A DNA stretch of 64,000 nt, taken from contig CBDDBX010000029.1 in NCBI GenBank assembly GCA_965225955.1, positions 12,946 through 76,945 on the forward strand. Direction: 5' to 3'. Position numbers and translations under genes: made by a program. The DNA comes from CBDDBX01 sp965225955. GTDB lineage: Bacteria > Acidobacteriota > Aminicenantia > UBA2199. Under the pieces are notes generated by a model. That model did not search any database. It was not told where the DNA came from and saw only the letters and a list, made by a program, of their open reading frames with translations. Positions 1 through 10,100 of this stretch are shown here, one piece after another (positions within the stretch are counted from its first letter, which is position 1; each line of letters starts with the position of its first letter).

Positions 1-1012
1 TTTTAACAGGTTTCAGATTCTTATCCATAAGCACCATACCTACCCCTTTAAGAGCTCTTCCCACAGGAAGCCTGACTCTCTCAAAATCCCTATCTTCCAC
101 CAGATGGCAGGTAGTCATAACAGTGTTCTCTGTAGGGCCGTAAACATTTGTTACATCAATATGTGGGCTGAAGGTCTTGACCTTCTTTACATGACTTACC
201 GACAGGGCACTTCCACCAATCATAATGTGGTAAAGAGAATCAAATATAGTGTAATCCTGTTCACAGAGCTGATGGAACAGGCTGGTTGGAAGAAATACAG
301 CTGTAATATCCTCCTTTTTAAAAACCTCTTTTATGGTTTCTGCTCCCAGCAGCTTAACCTTATCAGTGAAAACCAGGCATCCACCTGACAGGAGAGTCTC
401 CCACACCTCGTAGGCGCACCCGTCAAATCCCGGTGAGAAAGTCTGAAGCACTCTGTGCTCTCTGCCTATATCCTTAAAACTCTCACTTTCAAGGAGGTTG
501 AGCATATTACTATTGCTCAGATCACAGCCTTTGGGATAACCAGTGGTACCGGAAGTATATATTCTGTATACCTGACTGCAGGGCTCTCTGGTTAAAGGTT
601 CTTTACTACTGCAAAGATCTCTGTACTCATCAACCACCACCATCTCTGTACCCTCAAATCTGTAGCTGTACTCTTCAGAAGTAAGACAGGTAACCTTAAT
701 GGCTGAATCCTTAATAAGAAATTCTGTTCTCTCATAAGCCTCATCCTGATTAATGGGTATACAGAAGCTTCCGGCTTTAATAATACCCAGTATTGCCACT
801 ACAAATGCCGGGCATCTTGAAGCAATAACTCCTACGCCATCTCCTTCAGATACTCCATATTCTGCAAGTTCACCGGCTACATAATCAGACCATTTGTCCA
901 GTTCATCATATGTATAAACTTTATCATTAAATTTCAGAGCCTCTCCGGCTCTGCTCTCTTCTACAACTTTTCTGAAATTCTCAATAAGAGTATTAAAACT
1001 CAAATTCCCCAT
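1..1012 (-). CDS. NRPS adenylation domain protein (partial, continues beyond left edge)
   Basis: I translated this directly from the minus strand; the gene has no stop inside the window. The ATG at 1012-1010 follows a strong AGGAGG nine bases upstream and overlaps the end of the T-C gene by 20 bp. The visible ~337 residues form the N-terminal part of an AMP-binding A domain. They show a core P-loop-like YTSGTTGYPKG, a binding-pocket segment GFDGCAYEVWE in place of the usual FDxSxxE, and NVYGPTENT. The pocket D-G-Y beginning differs from the Cys-type A domains further upstream, so another substrate is likely, but I cannot name it. Because the preceding protein is T-C with no A, this protein probably supplies an amino acid to that or a later carrier, or begins a module finished outside the window. 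Confidence 0.88.
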   Translation of the reverse strand, partial: MGNLSFNTLIENFRKVVEESRAGEALKFNDKVYTYDELDKWSDYVAGELAEYGVSEGDGVGVIASRCPAFVVAILGIIKAGSFCIPINQDEAYERTEFLIKDSAIKVTCLTSEEYSYRFEGTEMVVVDEYRDLCSSKEPLTREPCSQVYRIYTSGTTGYPKGCDLSNSNMLNLLESESFKDIGREHRVLQTFSPGFDGCAYEVWETLLSGGCLVFTDKVKLLGAETIKEVFKKEDITAVFLPTSLFHQLCEQDYTIFDSLYHIMIGGSALSVSHVKKVKTFSPHIDVTNVYGPTENTVMTTCHLVEDRDFERVRLPVGRALKGVGMVLMDKNLKPVK

Positions 1013-2561
1013 AATCTTCTGCCTCCTCACTACCAGTGAGATCTTTGATGTTCATGTTCAGAGCCTCTTTTCCAAGGCTGTCCAGAAAATCTTCAAAATC
1101 CCTGGCCATCTTATTAACAAGAGCCTGATCTATAAAACTCTTTCTGAAAGTAAATGCCACTCTGTAGTTTCCGTCAAAAGCCCCTACAATAAACTCAAAA
1201 TCACTCATCTGCTTAACTTTCAGAAACTCAAGATGCCCCACTTTAAGATCATCTGCTACAGTCTCTTCCCTGTTTTCCACTATGTAGTTGAAGTGGTAGC
1301 GGTTTGGAAGGTTCTTATCAACCTTAAACTCATCTATCATCTCTGCTACATATTCAAAAGGAAGCACTCCGTGACTTATATTCTGTGAAACCTCTTCCTG
1401 AATCTTCTTCAGATACTCTCTGAACTTCACATCTCTATCTGCATAAATCGTAGAAAGACTTCTGCTTACCAGCAGCCCCGGCTGATTCTGTAACTGAGGC
1501 ATTCCCCTCATATTTACAGGAAAACCCACAGGCACAGATTCACTGCCTGTTACCTTACTTAAGAAGAGTTTAAAAAGTCCCAGAAAAACAGTATAGAGAG
1601 AGCTCTGACTCAACATTCCCAGCTCTTTTACAAGCTCTGTACGGGACTCATTAAGAACTATCTCTTCAAATACCGGATCTTCTGTAAGAGAAGAGCCTTT
1701 CACTGAGGCATAAGGTATGAGTCCCGGTGTTTTGAGATCTCTCAGTTTATCCTTCCAGTAGTTAATATACTTCCCATGATCCAGCTGATTTCTCTGCCAG
1801 GATGCAAACTTCAGGTAGGTGTCATCTTCTGGTTTTTCCTGCTCCTCTCCCTTCTTAAGGCTTCTGTACTTATCCAGAATATCCTTCAGTACTATCTGGA
1901 AAGTAATCTCATCTCCTACAATATGGTGCATCCCCATAACAAGACGATATCTATCTTTCTCTCTTACAAGATAGAAGAGAAGCAGCTCCTCACCACTATC
2001 AGGACCTAGTTTACTGTTTATATCTTCCACCACCTGCTCCCAGGTAGCAGGCTCATCTGATTTCAGCTTAATATCCCTGTTCTTTACAGGAACCATAAAG
2101 CCTCTGCCACTACTGTCTCCTGTAAACTTCACATTAAAGGCTGAATACTTTCTGATAGTTTTACGAACAGCTGTCTCCATAACTGAAATATCCAGATCAC
2201 CTTCAATCTGCACAGAGCCAATAATATTGAAGATGGTTGATCTGTAGATCATATGGTGTTGCCATACTCCCTCCTGCTGAACCGATAACTCTATCTTTTC
2301 AGCATCGGGAATAGTAAATCCCTTAAAGCTGTACTGAGTATCTTCATCAAAATCGTACTCAACGCTATCTATAATGTCCTTCAGACAGGGTTTCATGAAG
2401 ATTTTTTCAAAAGAGAGTCTTCCGTTAAACCTTATATAGATCTCATTAATCAGCTCTGCAGCTTTAAGAGAGTCTCCTCCCATAACAAAGAAGTTGTCAT
2501 CCTCATTAATCTCTTTCTCTCTGCAGATCTGCCTTACAAGATTCAGAATCTTATTTCTCAT
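993..2561 (-). CDS. NRPS protein, T-C (carrier plus condensation domain, no A domain)
   Basis: 522 aa. A carrier domain fills the first ~75 residues, with the phosphopantetheine site MGGDSLKAA at Ser31. A condensation domain follows at about 90-500. Its active-site motif is MHHIVGDE (His212-His213, Asp217), so the canonical final Gly of HHxxxDG is Glu. The His pair and Asp that matter for catalysis and fold are kept, so it may still be active. The start overlaps the stop of the upstream A-MT-T-reductase gene in an ATGA, giving translational coupling. There is no adenylation domain, so the carrier must be charged in trans, plausibly by the following A-domain protein. The C-terminus ends in an acidic/aromatic tail (EFEF), reminiscent of short docking tails; that is inference. 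Confidence 0.88.
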   Translation of the reverse strand: MRNKILNLVRQICREKEINEDDNFFVMGGDSLKAAELINEIYIRFNGRLSFEKIFMKPCLKDIIDSVEYDFDEDTQYSFKGFTIPDAEKIELSVQQEGVWQHHMIYRSTIFNIIGSVQIEGDLDISVMETAVRKTIRKYSAFNVKFTGDSSGRGFMVPVKNRDIKLKSDEPATWEQVVEDINSKLGPDSGEELLLFYLVREKDRYRLVMGMHHIVGDEITFQIVLKDILDKYRSLKKGEEQEKPEDDTYLKFASWQRNQLDHGKYINYWKDKLRDLKTPGLIPYASVKGSSLTEDPVFEEIVLNESRTELVKELGMLSQSSLYTVFLGLFKLFLSKVTGSESVPVGFPVNMRGMPQLQNQPGLLVSRSLSTIYADRDVKFREYLKKIQEEVSQNISHGVLPFEYVAEMIDEFKVDKNLPNRYHFNYIVENREETVADDLKVGHLEFLKVKQMSDFEFIVGAFDGNYRVAFTFRKSFIDQALVNKMARDFEDFLDSLGKEALNMNIKDLTGSEEAEDYGEFEF

Positions 2562-5500
2562 TTTTCCATCCCTTCTTCTAAAAAGCCTACTTTCCTGCAG
2601 TGGTTAAGCATCTTTTTTACATGAGAATCTGTAACTTCAGGCCACTCAAATCCAAGACTCTTCAGAAGCGCTGCGGTTTTTCCTGAAGCAATCTGAAAAT
2701 GTGTACTATCTGTTGAGTCAAACATCTGGGAGTGAAGAATAATATTTCTGACATAATCCCCCAGTTCACTGTTTTCATAGTTCTCATACAGAAAATCCAG
2801 ATAGTTGTGAAAGCATTGAGACTCTACTTCATATCCACTGCTGTTTATAAACTTACCCAGCTGAACCAGGCTTATTCTACGATTATTAAATACATGGAAG
2901 GTTCCGTTCTCCAGGACATTCTGATTAAGAAGGGTAATAATAGCTCTGCCGGTATAGTCGATAAATGAGAAATCCAGGGACTCAGCCTCCATACCCGGAA
3001 GCACTTTCAGGGCAATAACAGCTTTTACCATTCTGTAGAACCCGTTATCTTCAATATTCTCCTGGAATTTTCCGGTTTCTGAATCTGCAATCAGATTCCC
3101 TACTCTGTATATAGCACTGTTCAGACCATCCTCTCTTGCCTGAAGCACCACCTTTTCAGCTTCAATCTTTGTCTGAATGTAGTAGTTACTTACCTGCTGC
3201 CCCGCATCGTAATCATCTTCTGTAAAGTAGTAGTGTCTCTTATCAGGTATCTTTCCTGTTGCAACTCCGGTGGTTGAGATATGGTGGTAATCTTTTCTGC
3301 GATTATCAGAGGCAAAACGGATCAGTCTTTCGGTGCCTTTAACATTAACATTATGAAAATCTTCATACTCTCCGTAATGCTTCACAATTGCTGCACTGTT
3401 TATTACGCAGTCCACTTCATCTGTTAAACTCTCATACTTCTCTTCTGTGAGTCCCAGATTGTCAAGGCTTATATCTCCGGTGAGAATTTCGATTCTATCT
3501 CTGTAACTGTCAAACTGAGTCTGGTTAAAATGGTACCCATATTTAGTACGTACTCTTCTTTCAGAGTCATCAGGATTCTTACCTCTAACCAGTATGCAGA
3601 TTCTGCTGTCTGTATCTTTCAATAAGCTGTGGAGGAGATTAATTCCCAGGTATCCCGTTGATCCCGCAAGAAGGATTTTTCCATACCTCTTTCCTGTTTT
3701 ATCAGCTTCCGGCCTGCTGTATTCAACAAGTTCACTGCTGTACCTGTTGATACTTCTTCTGTACTCCTCATCAACCTCAGCAGCTTTTGCTGCAACCTCT
3801 TTAATCTCCTCTATCTTCTGCTTCAGTCTTCCCTTTTTAAAAGTAACCCTCTTTGAAAGGGATGATATATTCTGGCACTGAAACAGATCGTTTATATCCA
3901 CTTCAAAATCCATAGACATATTAAATACAGCACGAACAGCTTTCAGAGAGTTACCTCCAATTTTAAAGAAGTTGTCCATAACACCTATCCGGCTCACATC
4001 CAGAACCTCCTTCCAGATATCTGCGATTCTCTTCTCCACCTCTGTGGCAGGAGGAACATAATCCGCCTTTCCCTGTAACATATTGTCTGGATCAGGTAGT
4101 GCCTTCCGGTCTGTTTTACCGTTTAATGTGAAGGGAATCTCATCTATTTTTGTGAAGGAGTCGGGTATCATATAAGATGGCAGCAGTGCTGCAATATAAG
4201 CCTTCATTTCGTCCGTATCCAGCTCAATGTCTGAAACATAATATGCAGAGAGATACTTGTTACCATTACTGTCCTCTCTATCGATAACAACTGCATCTTT
4301 AATCAGTTCATAATCCCTGAGAGTTTTTTCTATTTCCGAAAGTTCAATTCTGTTGGACCGGATCTTAACCTGTGTGTCCATTCTCCCGCGAAACTCTATA
4401 TTACCGTCAGGCAGCCATCTGGCGAGATCCCCGGTTCGATACATCTTTTCTCCTGTAACAGGGTTTGTTACAAACTTCTCCTCACTAAGTTCCTTACGGT
4501 TCAGATAACCCCGGGCCAGACCTGCCCCGGCGATACACAGCTCTCCCTGGGCACCGACAGGCTGAACCCTGTTGTTCTTATCCAGAATATATACCCGGGC
4601 ATTTGATATTGGCTTACCAATGGGAATACTGTAGTACTCTCTGTCAACAATAAACCTGGTTGTTATTACAGATGCCTCTGCAGGACCATAATTGTTAACC
4701 ATCTTATAACCAGCTGGTTTATAGATCCTCAGTTTATCTCCTGCAGTCAGAAGATAACGGAGAGATCTGTTATGGTACTCCAGAAACTGTTCCGCAATCT
4801 GTGTAGGAAGGAAACTTACAGTAATGCTGTTTTTATTAAAATAGTCGTTGAGTCCCGAAAGGTCCAGTCTCTGATCCTGTCTTATAATATGTACAGTTCC
4901 ACCTTTCACCAGATATGGACACAACTCCCATATGGAAACATCGAAGCCAAACCCCGCATATCTGGTAGCACGATCCTCTTCAGTAATCTGATAGTAGTCA
5001 TTATGCCAGTTGCACAGGTTAACCAGGCCTTTATGCTCAGTTATGGCTCCCTTTGGTACTCCGGTAGTGCCGGAAGTGTAGATAACATAGGCTAAATTGT
5101 CCCCCTTTACTTCAACTCCCGGATGATCTGTTCCCGCCTCCTTTAAGGAAGAGAGATCCTGCTGATATTTTTTTCTCTTATAAACAGAATCTCCGGCTCT
5201 GCTCTTATTAATGGAGAAGAGAGCATCAAACCTGTACCTGGTGAGTTCGTTTTCCACTGTATGTATCTTATCTGAGCAGATAACCTCTTCTATTTCCCTG
5301 AAATCTGCCTGAAGATCTTTTAAATAATCCCGTGAGAAGAAGAGCTCCCCTGACCAGTCGGTTTTGGTTCTGGAACTATTATCAGGATTGGCAGCTTTAA
5401 AACCCTTTGTAGATGAGATAAGCTCAGATTTAAGGTTCTGATCCATAACATCACCAACAAAGATAATGCCTCTATCCTTTATCAGATTGAGAGCCTTATT

Positions 5501-7171
5501 AAAAACCTTTCTGAAATAGTTATGTCCGTGAAAGTACTGGATAACGCTATTGAGGATAATAATATCAAAATCCTTCTCATCCAGCCGGTCAATCTCATGG
5601 GCTGTGAGGACATCAAGTTTTATATTTTCTATTCCCTCTTTCCTGTTTCTTACCCTGTTATTCTCAATTATAGAAGAGGAGAGATCTGTACCGTAGTAGA
5701 GTTCCACCATAGGTGCTATCCGGTACATTGAGATTCCTGATGCGCAACCTATCTCAAGTATCCGGCTTCCTCTGTTCAGAAAAGGAGTGAGTTTTTTTAG
5801 TACATTATCTCCATACTCATCCATCTCTTTTTCAGAGAAACTCTCTCCTGTATAACTATTCAGCCACCCTCCTCCGGTAATTTCATCGGTTGCAGTATCC
5901 CCGACATAGTCCCAGAGCTCCTCACTCATCAGCTCACTCTTCTCTTCCTCATCGACTTCATGTACAGAGTCCGTATCCATGCAGACATAGGCTTCAAAAG
6001 ATTCACACTCCCACTGCAGTCTGTTAAGTGTTTTTATCTGCTTTTTACCTGAAATAACAACTCTGATATCTGCATCATTAATAATTGCCTTTATTCTCTC
6101 TTCAGGATTATCTGTATCGATTGGAACATAGGCTCCACCAGCCTTCAGAACTCCCAGAATTGCAACTACCTGATTAATTGAGTTCTCAATAAGAATCCCC
6201 GCAAGCTCATTTTTAACCAGTTTCCGGTTCTTAACCAGATAGTTTGCCAGCTGATTTGCTCTCTCATCCAGCTCTTTATAAGTCAGCTTCTGATCTTCAT
6301 AAACCAGTGCCACCTTATCAGGTGTTCTCTCTACCTGCTCCTCAAACATCTCATTAACTGTTGAAGCAGAATCAAAAGAGGCATAAGTCTCATTAAACTT
6401 ATAGAGAATTCTGTTCAACTCCTCTTCATCAGAAACCTCTATATCTTTAAGGATTACAGAGGTATTCTTAACAATGGATCTGTAATAGTTGATCAGAGAG
6501 TCTCCGGTTTTCTCAATCATCTCCTCAGAAAAGAGTGCTGAGTTGTACTCAAAATTAATAAAAATCCCCTGATCATCGGTGTTGAAGGAAACAAGAAGAT
6601 CCGCTTTTACATCTTCTGCCACCTCTCTGTTGTGGATATTCTCCATTAACACAAGGGTTTTAAAAAACGGAACATACTCATCTTTTTCTATATTCAGAAG
6701 CTCTGCAAGTCTCTCAAAAGGAAGACTGGAGTTCTCATCAGCCTCTGCCACAGTTGTCTGAATCTCTTTAAAAAACTCTTTAAGACTCATGTCCTCTTTA
6801 ACAGAGGTGCGGAGAAAAAGAAGGTTTTCTGAACCTTTTAGCCCACTCTTCTCTTTAAACCGTGGCATACCTGTTACAACATCCTCTGTACCTGTATATC
6901 TGCTCAGAAGAAAATTAACTCCCGAAAGCAGTATAATAAAGAGAGCCTGTTCATTTCCCCGGCTTATTTCCAGAAGCCTTTTGAAGAGATCATCCCTGAT
7001 CTCAAATGCTGATGAGGATTTTGAGAAGAGTTCATGTTTCTGCCTTGGATTCTCTATCAGAAAGCCACTCATCTCCACTCCTTTATTCAGTTTACCGAGC
7101 CAGTACGTCTTCTCCTTTTCAAGTACAAAGCCCGGTACTATATCGCTTTTATCATATTCCTGTATATCCAT
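2558..7171 (-). CDS. NRPS: half C - A (split by methyltransferase) - T - terminal reductase
   Basis: 1537 aa. Residues ~15-250 match only the C-terminal half of a condensation domain, and no HHxxxDG is present. The A domain starts at ~270 (LTYKELDERANQLA, then AYVPIDTDNPEER) and is interrupted at ~390-690 by a SAM methyltransferase (LEIGCASG, 472-479). It then resumes with YTSGTTGVPKG (~698) and FDVSIWE, NNYGPAE and YRTGDL. The methyltransferase therefore sits between core motifs A2 and A3, a rarer position than A8-A9. A carrier with IGGNSLKAV follows. The last ~350 residues are an NAD(P)-dependent thioester reductase (AGSTGYLG near the start, YYIQTKIEAEK as the YxxxK). Members of that family release the chain as an aldehyde or alcohol. 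The product is thus predicted to carry a methylated residue at a reduced terminus. The A-domain substrate is unknown. Confidence 0.93.
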   Translation of the reverse strand: MDIQEYDKSDIVPGFVLEKEKTYWLGKLNKGVEMSGFLIENPRQKHELFSKSSSAFEIRDDLFKRLLEISRGNEQALFIILLSGVNFLLSRYTGTEDVVTGMPRFKEKSGLKGSENLLFLRTSVKEDMSLKEFFKEIQTTVAEADENSSLPFERLAELLNIEKDEYVPFFKTLVLMENIHNREVAEDVKADLLVSFNTDDQGIFINFEYNSALFSEEMIEKTGDSLINYYRSIVKNTSVILKDIEVSDEEELNRILYKFNETYASFDSASTVNEMFEEQVERTPDKVALVYEDQKLTYKELDERANQLANYLVKNRKLVKNELAGILIENSINQVVAILGVLKAGGAYVPIDTDNPEERIKAIINDADIRVVISGKKQIKTLNRLQWECESFEAYVCMDTDSVHEVDEEEKSELMSEELWDYVGDTATDEITGGGWLNSYTGESFSEKEMDEYGDNVLKKLTPFLNRGSRILEIGCASGISMYRIAPMVELYYGTDLSSSIIENNRVRNRKEGIENIKLDVLTAHEIDRLDEKDFDIIILNSVIQYFHGHNYFRKVFNKALNLIKDRGIIFVGDVMDQNLKSELISSTKGFKAANPDNSSRTKTDWSGELFFSRDYLKDLQADFREIEEVICSDKIHTVENELTRYRFDALFSINKSRAGDSVYKRKKYQQDLSSLKEAGTDHPGVEVKGDNLAYVIYTSGTTGVPKGAITEHKGLVNLCNWHNDYYQITEEDRATRYAGFGFDVSIWELCPYLVKGGTVHIIRQDQRLDLSGLNDYFNKNSITVSFLPTQIAEQFLEYHNRSLRYLLTAGDKLRIYKPAGYKMVNNYGPAEASVITTRFIVDREYYSIPIGKPISNARVYILDKNNRVQPVGAQGELCIAGAGLARGYLNRKELSEEKFVTNPVTGEKMYRTGDLARWLPDGNIEFRGRMDTQVKIRSNRIELSEIEKTLRDYELIKDAVVIDREDSNGNKYLSAYYVSDIELDTDEMKAYIAALLPSYMIPDSFTKIDEIPFTLNGKTDRKALPDPDNMLQGKADYVPPATEVEKRIADIWKEVLDVSRIGVMDNFFKIGGNSLKAVRAVFNMSMDFEVDINDLFQCQNISSLSKRVTFKKGRLKQKIEEIKEVAAKAAEVDEEYRRSINRYSSELVEYSRPEADKTGKRYGKILLAGSTGYLGINLLHSLLKDTDSRICILVRGKNPDDSERRVRTKYGYHFNQTQFDSYRDRIEILTGDISLDNLGLTEEKYESLTDEVDCVINSAAIVKHYGEYEDFHNVNVKGTERLIRFASDNRRKDYHHISTTGVATGKIPDKRHYYFTEDDYDAGQQVSNYYIQTKIEAEKVVLQAREDGLNSAIYRVGNLIADSETGKFQENIEDNGFYRMVKAVIALKVLPGMEAESLDFSFIDYTGRAIITLLNQNVLENGTFHVFNNRRISLVQLGKFINSSGYEVESQCFHNYLDFLYENYENSELGDYVRNIILHSQMFDSTDSTHFQIASGKTAALLKSLGFEWPEVTDSHVKKMLNHCRKVGFLEEGMEK

Positions 7172-7183
7172 TTTAATCCCTCT

Positions 7184-10100
7184 TTAAAAATCAAAGCCTA
7201 CATCCCTGAATGAACTTGCTTCCGCCTTTGTTCCCATCAGTTCCGATCCTATATCACCAAGCTTCTCATTACGGTCTTCAATGATCTGAGAAACTATCTC
7301 CATGAAACCGGTTACCATATTTTCAATCGTCTCTTCCCGAAACAGTTTCTTCCAGTACCTGACTTTAAAAACAATTCCCTCTTCAGTGTGGTGCCCCGCC
7401 AGATTCATATCAAATTTTGCAGACTCATCCTCATTTACATATCTCAGTTTCACTCCAGCCTGCTCTATAACAGGCATGTCGATCTCCTGAAGTACAAACA
7501 TAGTGTCAAAGAGAGGGTGCCGGTTTGCCCTTCTCTCAATATTGAGGCTCTCAACAATATCGTTAAGCTGGGTATCCTGATTCTCATAAGCCTTAACAGC
7601 TTTTGTTTTAAGTCTCTGAAGAAAATCTGAATATCTCTCATCCATATCCATATCAAGATAGATCACAAGCATATTCACAAACATTCCTGTAACCCTGTCC
7701 AGTTGTGAGGTTCTTCTGCCGGATATCGGCATTCCCACACTTATATCTTTCCCTCCGGTCCACTTTGCAAGAGCCATAAAATAGACAGATGTAAGAAGAA
7801 TATTGAGGGTTACCTTGTGCTTACTGCACAGTTTCTTCAACTCCTCTACGGTTTCCGGATCAATTGTAAAACTGCAGACCCCGCCTTCATGTGTTCGCAT
7901 TGAAGGCCTTTCAAAATCCAGAGGCAGAGTAGCAAGCTTCTCTTCAACTCCTGTAAGCTCCTCTATCCAGTACTCATCCTGCTTCAGCTTAACAGGACTC
8001 TTATTAAAATCTATCTGCCAGCTGGCAAAATCTTTATACTCTATCTCCGGTGCAACAATATCTTTCCCGCCGTAAAGATCAAGAAAATCCCTGCTTACCA
8101 CTCCCATGGAGGTACCATCAGAGATGATATGGTGCATATCCACCAGAGAGACATACTTTCTCTCACCGGTTTTAAGAAGGGTAACTCTGATCAGAGGTGA
8201 GACTGATAGATCAAAGGGTTGTATAAAGTCTGCTTTATACTCTTCCAGCTGATATTCATTAATCTCTTCGTAATTTACCTTAAAGCCGGATTCGGAATCT
8301 ATTTTCTGAACCACCTCACCATCTATCAGATGAAAGCTGCTTCTGAATCCCTCATGTATATCAACTATTCTTTCAAAACTTCTGCAGAACTTCTCAACAT
8401 CCACATCCCCTTCAGCATACATTGTGCCGGGCATATTGTACTCAGTGGTATTGGGGTTGGTATTACTAACCACCCACATTCTCTTCTGAGCTTCAGATAC
8501 CGGGTAGTACTGCTCTTTGGAAACAGCTTCAATATGGTATGGGTCAACCCGTTCAGTCTCTGCCTCAACATCCAGCTTCTCCCTTATAAAGGCTCCCATC
8601 TCTCTTATGGTGGCATAGTCATAAAAGTCGTCCAGATCTATTACCTCCCCATAAGCTTCATGAGTCATCTGAACCATTTTCAGAGATACAATTGAGTTGC
8701 CACCAAGATCGAAAAAGTCGTCATCAATGCCAATTGAATTGTCCTGCAGGCACTCTCTCCAGATAGCAGTCAGAGTCTCTTCAATACTCTGCTTCTTAAA
8801 ACTCTTCCCTTCTCTTCCTGATTCAGAAGGCTTTTCCGAAATAATGGACTCTTTATCAAACCAGCAGAAACTCTTCTTAAAAGGAACAGGAGGCAAATCT
8901 GTTTTTTCTACTCTCTCCCAATGGTAGTTCTGCCAGTTAATATCAAAACCCCTAATGTAAAGCTGACTTAACAAAGAGTTTTCACTTTTACCATATATAA
9001 GATTCTCTCCGACTCTCTCTTCTCTCAGAATCTCCACCATTTCACTTTCAGGTTCAAGGGTGATGAAGAGAGTATTTTCACCGTTAGCCCTCGCATACTC
9101 TGCAAAACCTTCTCTGTTAAAGCTCCTCTGTTTGTAAGTTTCAAACATTTCAGCTGCTGAAGAGATAGACCTCTTATTTATCACCACCTCAACCACACTG
9201 TTTCCACCTCTGAATCCGGCAACCTCATTGAAGGTAATTCCCATTTTATCCATTACTGAAGTGAAAGATTCATAAAATCCCAGATACTTCTCTATATCAC
9301 TCTGAGTATCAGAGGAGTGGTTCTCTTCTGTTAAACTAAAAAACTCTCTCTTGTTAAGAACAGTATCTATATCACCGGAACTCAGAAGAACCACTTTTTC
9401 AGGCTTTGTTGTTCTGTATAACTCTGCTTCACCAAGTTTTCTGATTAGTTCATCCCTGTTACTGAAGAGAAAAGAGCTTCTGCAGCTGTAGTGATCTCTT
9501 CCTTCAGTAATGGTCCGGCTGAAGGATGCAGGTTTCAGATCTTCTCTATTATTAAGATACTTTACAAGAGAGTCTCTGTACTCATTAAAGAGCTCCTCAT
9601 CTCTTCCACTGAGAGTGCATATATATTCAGATTTACCGTTCTCAGTCCCATTATCCACAGGCTCTTCATAAGCCTCAAGTACCAGATGAACATTGGTACC
9701 ACTGAGTCCAAGACCTGTTACTACTGCAACGGGTTTATCCTCTTTAAAACTCTCAGTCTCTCTGCAGGGCACAACCGGTGAGTTCTTCCAGTCTATAAGG
9801 GGATTGGGGTTTGTGAAATTAACCAGTGGGTAGATTTCACGGTACTTCAGGGCAAGTGCAGCTTTAACAAAAGATGCAGCTCCTGCTGCCATTCCCAGAT
9901 GACCAATACTGCTCTTAACTGCTGTAATGTAGCAATCTGAACCTTCAGCTCCTGCATCAGCAAAGGCCTGATTCAACCCGTCTATCTCAATAGGATCTCC
10001 GATTTTTGTACCTGTTCCATGAGCCTCAATCATCTCAATCTTTGAGGCATCCACTCCAGCAACCTCCCAGGCTCTCTTTATTACCTCAGTCTGGGCTGTT

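Noticed and set aside
104..388. 94-aa plus-strand ORF
   Set aside because: It lies antisense to a clearly recognisable A domain on the minus strand and has no family character of its own.
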